A stretch of DNA of 64,000 bases from CAZGMJ01 sp964526785 (GTDB lineage: Bacteria; Planctomycetota; Phycisphaerae; Sedimentisphaerales; Anaerobacaceae). The notes below the pieces were generated by a model. That model searched no databases. It was given only the letters and a program-made list of their open reading frames with translations, and was not told where the DNA came from. This document shows, one piece after another, positions 58,242-64,000 of the stretch. Location of the stretch: NCBI GenBank assembly GCA_964526785.1, contig CAZGMJ010000014.1, positions 35,627 through 99,626 of the forward strand. Reading direction: 5' to 3'. The position numbers and the translations under genes are program-made. Position 1 is the first letter of the stretch, and each line of letters opens with the position of its first letter.

Positions 58242-60329
58242 TTAGTCCAATCCGCGCCTTTCGAGCAGAGCGTCGATCTTGGGCTCAGCCCCCCTGAACC
58301 TGACGTATTGAGCCATCGTGTCGTTGCTGCCCATGGAGAGCACATGCTTTCGGAATGAAGCAGCCAGATCCCTGTTGAACAGATGCGTTTCCGTAAACGC
58401 GCGAAATGCGTCCGCATCGAGGACGGCAGCCCAAATATAGCTGTAATACCCGGCGGAATATCCTCCGCCCGAGAATATGTGGCCGAAGTTCGTACTCTGG
58501 TAGCGCGATTCGATCTGTGGGATCAATCCGATCTTATCCATTGACTCCTGCTCGAATTGTGCGACATTCTTCTCGGATGTGTCTGTCAGCATATGCCAAT
58601 CCATGTCAAGATAAGAGGCAGCGAGGTACTCAACCGTCATGAAGCCTTGATTGAAGTGTCTTGCCCGCTTGATCTTATCGATCAGTTGCTTGGGGATCGG
58701 CTCGCCCGTTTCATAATGCAGCGCATAGGTCTTCAGCACCGCCGGTTCCACTGCCCAGTTTTCCATGATCTGCGAGGGCAACTCCACGAAGTCTCTGGGC
58801 ACCCTCCTCGATCCGCTGTATACAGTGTTTGCGAACAGACTGTTCAGCCCGTGGCCTAATTCATGAAACAGCGTCTTGACCTCGTCCATACTCAGCAGAG
58901 AAGGTTTGTCTGCAGTGGGCTTGGCAAAGTTCCCCACATTGTAAACCAGCGGAGTAATGAACTCGCCTTCGATGTTGGACTGGCTCCTGAAGGAACTGGA
59001 CCAGGCGCCGCTTCTCTTGCCGTCACGCGGGTAATAGTCGGAGTAGAAGATGCCAATATGCGTCCCATCAGCTTCCAGAACTTCAAATACCTCCACGTCC
59101 GGATGGTAAACCTGAATGTCATGTCTCTCGACAAAGCGTATCCCGTACAGTTTCTCGGCTACGTCGAAAGCGCCCCTCCGGACGTTCTCCATCTTGAAAT
59201 ACGGCCGCAGCATGCTATCGTCCAGATCGTACTTCTCTTTCTTCAGCTTTTCGGCATAATACCACCAGTCCCAGGCTTGCAGTGTGAAATCGCGTCCGTC
59301 CCTGTGGATGATCGCCTGCATGTCCGCCACTTCCTGCCGTGCCCTCCGCAACGCAGGCTCCCACAGATTGTCCAGAAAGGAATAGACATTCTCAGGGGTC
59401 TTTGCCATGTTCCTCTCGAGGACATACTCCGCGTGTGTCCTGTAGCCGAGCAGGTGCGCCCGCTTGACCCGAAGGGCGGCAATTCGCGACACCAGTTTCT
59501 TGTTGTCGCATTCATCGTCATTATTGCCGCGATTGACATACGCCTGAAAAACGGTCTTTCTTAAATCGCGTTTCTCCGAATGCACCAGAAAAGGTATGAA
59601 ACTCGGCTTCTGCAGCGTAATGACCCATTTGCCCGGCATGCCTCTGTCCTTCGCGGTCTCCGCAGCAGCCTGGATAACGTCGTCGGGCAGACCGGCCAGG
59701 TTCTTCTCATCATCTATGATCAGCGCCACAGCGTTGGTCTGCTTGAGATGGTTCTGCCTGAACTGAACGTACAAGCTGCTGAGTTCTTCATTGATGCTTC
59801 TGAGCTTCTCCTTATCGCCATCCGTAAGAGCGGCTCCGCTCCTGACAAAATCCAGATAGTAGTTTTCCAGCACCGTGTCTTGTTCGGGCGTGAGCCCAGG
59901 ACGATCACGCTTGCTATAGACCGCTTCTATTCTGGAAAAGAGCGCCTCGTTCAATTTGATGTCGTCATTGTGTTTAGCCCGCAGGGGTGCAATGTCTCTC
60001 GCTATGCGTTGCAGTTCATCGTTAGTCTCGGCGTTGTTGAGGCAACCAAAAACCCTGCTGACTCTATCGAGTAGTCTGCCGCTCTTCTCGAGGGCCTCGA
60101 TCGTGTTTTCGAAGGTTGGCGTTTCGCTGTTATTCGCAATCGCGTCGACCTCTTTCTTCTCAGACTCCATCGCAGCCAGGAATGCAGGCATGAAATCCTC
60201 GTTCTTGATTTCGTCGAACGGAGGCGTCTGGAAAGGCGTGTTCCATTCTTGCAGCAGCACATTCTTTGGTGTCGTGCTGCACCCCGCAGTAGCCACCGCA
60301 ACAGCGAGAAGGCACATTGTCTTTTTCAT
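58242..60329 (-). CDS. M3 family metallopeptidase (Dcp-like) lipoprotein
   Basis: About 695 residues. Start 60329 is chosen because AAGGA stands 7 bases before it; ATG 60338 is the other option. A lipoprotein signal precedes the lipobox ATAGC, so Cys16 is the likely anchor and the enzyme sits in the periplasm or outer membrane. The M3 zinc site is FHELGHGLNSLF, with the third ligand in ENWAVEPAVL, and GGGYSAGYYSYIWAAVLDADAF is the usual C-terminal motif. The M3A subfamily (Dcp, oligopeptidase A) trims oligopeptides. Length fits the family (about 680). It is convergent with the PEP-CTERM gene and 216 bases downstream of the heparinase-like gene in the same direction. Confidence 0.92.
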   Translation of the reverse strand: MKKTMCLLAVAVATAGCSTTPKNVLLQEWNTPFQTPPFDEIKNEDFMPAFLAAMESEKKEVDAIANNSETPTFENTIEALEKSGRLLDRVSRVFGCLNNAETNDELQRIARDIAPLRAKHNDDIKLNEALFSRIEAVYSKRDRPGLTPEQDTVLENYYLDFVRSGAALTDGDKEKLRSINEELSSLYVQFRQNHLKQTNAVALIIDDEKNLAGLPDDVIQAAAETAKDRGMPGKWVITLQKPSFIPFLVHSEKRDLRKTVFQAYVNRGNNDDECDNKKLVSRIAALRVKRAHLLGYRTHAEYVLERNMAKTPENVYSFLDNLWEPALRRARQEVADMQAIIHRDGRDFTLQAWDWWYYAEKLKKEKYDLDDSMLRPYFKMENVRRGAFDVAEKLYGIRFVERHDIQVYHPDVEVFEVLEADGTHIGIFYSDYYPRDGKRSGAWSSSFRSQSNIEGEFITPLVYNVGNFAKPTADKPSLLSMDEVKTLFHELGHGLNSLFANTVYSGSRRVPRDFVELPSQIMENWAVEPAVLKTYALHYETGEPIPKQLIDKIKRARHFNQGFMTVEYLAASYLDMDWHMLTDTSEKNVAQFEQESMDKIGLIPQIESRYQSTNFGHIFSGGGYSAGYYSYIWAAVLDADAFRAFTETHLFNRDLAASFRKHVLSMGSNDTMAQYVRFRGAEPKIDALLERRGLD

Positions 60330-60545
60330 TTTCTTCATCCTTATAATCTGATCCGACAGGTTCCCCTGACAACATATCATCGCCTTTCGTTCCAAACAAG
60401 ACGTGACTTCAAGGTCGAAACTTCGGCTGATACCGGGCCATTGCCCACGAAAGGGTTACCGCCTCGATCACTCCGTGGGCATCACGAACACCAGTAAACT
60501 CGGCTTGTCTGCCTATAGAGTGAGTCTATGGCCCAGGCGCCGGGC

Positions 60546-63500
60546 TCATGGTTGAACGCATTGCCAGCCTTTCTCATTCCGCGTGAAATGGATTCTCACG
60601 CCGCTTTCGAAACGCAAGTCCACCGTTCCATTTCCATACCGGCACATGGGCTCCGGGGGCAGTCCCCTGTTCGCACGTGCTGGTTGCAGGACAGTTATGC
60701 ACGGCCGGTCCGGATCTGCGATATATGTACCGGTTACTGAGTGCCAGTCGCCTGGCCCGTCTTCGGAGATCTTGTCCCACCGCCAGCCGGACTTGAACTG
60801 TCGATCCTGGGCTTCCAGTTCCACCGTATGGCCGAAGCATCGCAGCCCCAGCGAGCCCTTCAGCCCCGGAACGATCAATTGATGATCTGCTGCGTTATCT
60901 ATCTTCGGCATCCATCCGGTCTGGTACTGAGCCGTAATGGTAACGGCATTGCCGTCGACGGGGAGTATGTCATCGAGCACTACCACGCAGTCTTCGCCGT
61001 GCATGACGATCAGACGGCGCACGCTTTTCGCAGCAGCACCGTAGCCGTCGGTGGAATCCACGGTCATATGTCGCCACGGACCCTTCTCCCATGCCTCGGT
61101 TATACGCGATCCGCTCACCCCGGGACCGCGGCCGTCGATAAGAGGCAACGTATGATCGGTGGGCTTGGGCTCGTAATATCCCGGGTCCACGAGATACGCT
61201 TCGCCGTTGGCATGAACAACATAGCTGCCCAGATCCTGCTGCTTGTGATGGGTGAGCGGGCCGCGGCTTCCTTTGACACCGACGACGAGTCTCGGCGTGA
61301 ATGTGCCATCGGAACGCATCGCCCCCCAGTGCATGTCCTTCAGCCATGCAAGTGTCGGCACGCCCGGGAATTCCTGCGGAGAAGGTTCCTTGCTTCGCCA
61401 GAGAAATGCGAACGGTGCCCACGTATCCCGGGCCCGAGTCTTCTCGCCGCCGGCAGCGCATAGATCGGCCACCCATAGCATCAGGGGCTGATGATACCGG
61501 CTGCCAAGGTCGGCACAGACAGCAGAGCCGCCAAGCCAGGGCTGACGTGTGTCATTGAATGCAAACATACCTCCGTGGCCGCCGAGCGTAGTCCGCACGA
61601 AGTTCACATTGTTCTGCAGATGCGGATGATCCAATAGCCCGCGGTCATCACCGGTTACGTTCTTGAGAGCGTGCGCAAGAATCAGGTGGAAGCTCATGCC
61701 GTAATCCCAGTACTGCACTCCCTCGCGGCAACCGCCGTCAGGAGAGATGCAGCGGTCAGGGTAAAGCTTGGCCTTTGCGGCGGCCGCATCCACCGCCTGG
61801 CCCGCTCGCGGCGTACTGTAAATAAGCGAAAGTCCTGCGAGCATTCCTCCACTGTTGCCGACCGGTACGGTGTTACTGAAGTTGGCGCCGCCGGCGCCGA
61901 GGAACCAGGCGTCTGAGAACTTGAAATAGCCGTCAAGAGCACGATCCAGGTAATCCTGATATTTGGCCTTCTCTTCCGGCGTCAGTCCTGAGAATAGTAC
62001 GTCGTATGCCAGCGACATTCCCGCCAGGCTCATAAGGTGGAAATCATCGAAGCGCGTAGCCAGCCAGCCGTGCCGCACCCATTCCATGAGCTTGTCCCGA
62101 TAGCAATTCTGGCCCGTAAAAGCATAGGCCAGCGACAATGTTACGGTCGCGTCAACCGATGCATTGAATCCCATATCGGGCTCCTTGTTCAATCGCTCAC
62201 CGGCTGCCGCGAGGGCCCGTTTACTGTAATGGCGAAACATAGGTTCCTGCAGTTTGCTGCGAAGGCGGGGCAGATCATCGGCGGTGTAGAATAGATAGGG
62301 ATGGGGCGCATAGCCGAAAAGAGGCCGGCCGGAAAACAACTCGTCGCCGGTACGAGCAGCTACCTCGACCCGACCGGTCTTACCCGCCGGGATCCGCACT
62401 CGAAGCCGGGTGGGATCGACTACGTCTATTACTTCAGCCGCCCTATCTCCGAATGTAACCACTGTACCCCGCTCGAAACCGCCTCCCACCAGTGTTACGA
62501 CATCGCCGCCCTCAGGTAAAGCCTCGCGGGGCCGAATCTGTTCGATCAACCGACCCAAAGGCACTCTGCCCTCAAGCACACCGAACAGACCGTTGGGATT
62601 GATTACGCGTAACGAATGCGACTCTTGCAAGGGCAACTTCGGCAAAGTACAGATCAGCTTTTGAGGCGAAACAACCTGCACGTTTTCGGCAACTCTGCCA
62701 CCGATCATGACGCGGGCACCCGGGCAAAAACTCTGCCCGTGAACGGTGAGCATGCTCCCTGCGGTAAGAACTGGCTCGTTCTGAGTAAAGGAGGTGGCAA
62801 GCGGTGCAGGAGCCGCATCAAGCAAACGGCCCTGGATATTGCGGACGACACCCTCCATGACAAAGCCGCTATAGCTGATATGAGACTGCAGAACCGGCAT
62901 TCGCTTCACACTGATGTAGCGAAGCGGAATCTTCGCCACAGCCTTGGGCATCTGCCACTCGCCTGTGTAGTAAGGTCGGCCGCGGTCGCCCGGCAATTCC
63001 GGCCAGTGGACAACAAAACGCACTTTGTCTTCGGCAGTCCGCTCGATCTCGAATGTCAGAACGCTGCCGCCGGGATGTTTCATCGGCCAGTCGATGCTGG
63101 CGGTACCGCCGCCGCTCTTGTTGATAAGGTCGGAAAGCACCTTGTCTCGGAAATTGGAATAGGCCGATCTGCCCTCGGTGTATAGGTCGTAAAAGCCGCC
63201 CTTGCGGACCGCTGCCGCAATCCCGCTCATGTGCACGCCGATAGTCAGGGCAATATCATCTTCGCCCATTTCGCCGGGAGGCGCCGAGGTCATCGCCACG
63301 GCGACGCCGGGATAGAACCACCGTTGCTCGAGCGCTCGAGTCAGCGCAATGTCCCAGGCGAGCTCAAAAGGCCGGGTTTCCACATTCCATTGCGCCCAGG
63401 CGTAGCCACGGCTCTTGATATACTTCTCAACGGCCACCGATCTGAAATGCAGGCCCGGAGCCTCTCCTTCCCGATGAAGCCTTAATTGCGGCGGATCGAG

Positions 63501-63635
63501 TGCGGATACAATGCTCCATCGGTCAGCCGCCTTCCGGTCAAACCTTTCAACGAAGACCGTATCGCTCTGAGTGGCCCTCGCGTTCGTTGCCAGGACAGGG
63601 AGAAACAATATAGCCGCCCAAGTTGTCGTCTTCAT
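60546..63635 (-). CDS. Secreted heparinase II/III-type polysaccharide lyase with IPT/TIG-like domains
   Basis: A protein of 1029 residues from ATG 63635 (GGAGG 7 bases upstream), with signal MKTTTWAAILFLPVLATNARA. Residues about 25-280 form a beta-sandwich (WAQWNVETRPFELAWDIAL). Two IPT/TIG-like folds follow at about 290-450 (PVLTAGSMLTVHGQSFCPGARVMIGG and GGDVVTLVGGGFERGTVVTFG). An alpha-toroid (about 465-740: YLFYTADDLPRLRSKL, WLATRFDDFHLMSLAGMSLAYDVLF, GNSGGMLAGLSLIY) and a C-terminal beta-sandwich with GSYVVHANGEAYLVDPGYY complete the PF07940-type pattern. Substrates of such lyases are uronic-acid polymers. Exact family and substrate are unknown. It has no partner transporter here. Confidence 0.8.
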   Translation of the reverse strand: MKTTTWAAILFLPVLATNARATQSDTVFVERFDRKAADRWSIVSALDPPQLRLHREGEAPGLHFRSVAVEKYIKSRGYAWAQWNVETRPFELAWDIALTRALEQRWFYPGVAVAMTSAPPGEMGEDDIALTIGVHMSGIAAAVRKGGFYDLYTEGRSAYSNFRDKVLSDLINKSGGGTASIDWPMKHPGGSVLTFEIERTAEDKVRFVVHWPELPGDRGRPYYTGEWQMPKAVAKIPLRYISVKRMPVLQSHISYSGFVMEGVVRNIQGRLLDAAPAPLATSFTQNEPVLTAGSMLTVHGQSFCPGARVMIGGRVAENVQVVSPQKLICTLPKLPLQESHSLRVINPNGLFGVLEGRVPLGRLIEQIRPREALPEGGDVVTLVGGGFERGTVVTFGDRAAEVIDVVDPTRLRVRIPAGKTGRVEVAARTGDELFSGRPLFGYAPHPYLFYTADDLPRLRSKLQEPMFRHYSKRALAAAGERLNKEPDMGFNASVDATVTLSLAYAFTGQNCYRDKLMEWVRHGWLATRFDDFHLMSLAGMSLAYDVLFSGLTPEEKAKYQDYLDRALDGYFKFSDAWFLGAGGANFSNTVPVGNSGGMLAGLSLIYSTPRAGQAVDAAAAKAKLYPDRCISPDGGCREGVQYWDYGMSFHLILAHALKNVTGDDRGLLDHPHLQNNVNFVRTTLGGHGGMFAFNDTRQPWLGGSAVCADLGSRYHQPLMLWVADLCAAGGEKTRARDTWAPFAFLWRSKEPSPQEFPGVPTLAWLKDMHWGAMRSDGTFTPRLVVGVKGSRGPLTHHKQQDLGSYVVHANGEAYLVDPGYYEPKPTDHTLPLIDGRGPGVSGSRITEAWEKGPWRHMTVDSTDGYGAAAKSVRRLIVMHGEDCVVVLDDILPVDGNAVTITAQYQTGWMPKIDNAADHQLIVPGLKGSLGLRCFGHTVELEAQDRQFKSGWRWDKISEDGPGDWHSVTGTYIADPDRPCITVLQPARANRGLPPEPMCRYGNGTVDLRFESGVRIHFTRNEKGWQCVQP

Positions 63636-63954
63636 CCGGTATCCTCCCGGTTCAGATGTTCTTTCTTCCATTTCAGATTGCCCGTCTGACGGATGCTGGA
63701 AACGCCCCCCAGGAGTTTCCGCCGGAAGCTGACTGGCGTAACAGTAAACGGCCGTTGCGTCAGCTCGCGTTCCTGCTGACAAAGTCCCGTCATTTGCCTC
63801 ATGACAGTGTCGCATGTGACCGGTCGGAAACGAATGGCAATTCCTCAGGGGACTCGCGAAGCATTGACATTGGACATTGCCTTTTGAAATACAGGGATTG
63901 AGGCAAGGCAAATCGCCATTCGGCAAAAGTCAAAAATGCTAAAAAAAAACGGAA
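63636..63954 (-). other. Intergenic region upstream of the heparinase-like gene
   Basis: A 319-base gap between the tRNA-Thr 3' end and the start of the lyase gene. A nine-base T run (complement of 63941-63949) just past the tRNA could end its transcription, though no hairpin precedes it. I see no convincing promoter; the open frame here lacks a ribosome site. Confidence 0.4.
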
Positions 63955-64000
63955 AGCCAACGGTCGGATTCGAACCGACAACCACTGGTTTACAAAACCA
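63955..64000 (-). tRNA. tRNA-Thr (anticodon TGT), partial at window end
   Basis: The 3' part of a tRNA on the minus strand: anticodon loop TTTTGTAA in the stem GGTT...AACC (anticodon TGT), T arm GTCGGTTCGAATCCGAC, acceptor 3' strand CGTTGGC with discriminator T; CCA is not encoded. The 5' acceptor strand and D arm lie beyond the window. A T-rich tract follows. Confidence 0.9.

Noticed and set aside
1..64000. CRISPR array, insertion sequence, prophage or integrase
   Set aside because: I saw no regularly spaced repeats, transposase, integrase or phage structural gene on reading the window; the two tRNA genes show no attachment-site duplication.

Overview
The window reads as a chromosomal segment of a Planctomycetota bacterium, most likely from the anaerobic, polysaccharide-degrading Phycisphaerae/Sedimentisphaerales side. 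The pointers are a secreted protein carrying a planctomycete-style dockerin (EF-hand) pair, a PEP-CTERM protein, Tat-exported sulfatase and sugar-isomerase-like proteins, FG-GAP/VCBS propellers, a Ser/Thr kinase next to a PP2C phosphatase, and Gram-negative envelope genes (lpxB, rseP, a secretin). This assignment is inference from gene content; no rRNA is present.

Layout. 1-4.9 kb (+): the end of a GH43-like enzyme, a pectate-lyase-like protein, HU, a cold-shock protein, an HNH protein and a TrkA-C membrane protein. 5.1-25.5 kb is almost entirely on the minus strand: an entericidin-like lipoprotein, a sugar-isomerase-like Tat protein, a 2-deoxyribosyltransferase/TIR-like protein with a zinc finger, a GH51 arabinofuranosidase, and a leucine operon (leuA-leuC-leuD-leuB) interrupted by a PaeR7I/XhoI-type restriction-modification pair, two small genes, a sulfatase and a GH28-like pectinase. 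Upstream of leuA lie a strong promoter and a short leader ORF with clustered Leu codons and a hairpin over its stop, a candidate attenuator. A large toroid-like exoprotein, a DRG-like GTPase and two divergent FG-GAP proteins complete this block.

25.8-36.8 kb carries housekeeping genes: dxr, rseP (four PDZ-like repeats), a divergent SHMT, DUF488, an extended NDP kinase, ftsW, lpxB and a tRNA-Leu with its terminator.

37.2-51.7 kb (+) is one type IV pilus/type II secretion-like locus: gspE, gspF, pseudopilins (gspG, I, J and a PilX/GspK-like protein), pilM, pilN, pilO, a terminator, two tandem ParA-like ATPases (the second with Arg in place of the P-loop Lys), a GspC/PilP-like protein and a secretin. 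A DUF4405 membrane protein, a kinase with eight zinc knuckles and a PP2C phosphatase follow.

54.5-58.1 kb holds two adjacent exported proteins that share a domain of about 150 residues. One is a dockerin-esterase with two copies of the domain, the other a PEP-CTERM protein with one, and each has its own TTGACA-N17 promoter. The window ends with an M3 peptidase lipoprotein, a heparinase II/III-type enzyme with IPT/TIG-like domains and a partial tRNA-Thr.

The carbohydrate enzymes (GH43-like, PL2-like, GH51, GH28, sulfatase, PL11-like propeller, esterase, heparinase-like) suggest degradation of pectin- or arabinan-type and sulfated polysaccharides. The pilus/secretion locus could export them or mediate adhesion. 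Candidates for under-described biology are the shared exported domain, the leuA leader, the paired ParA ATPases in the pilus locus and the zinc-knuckle kinase.
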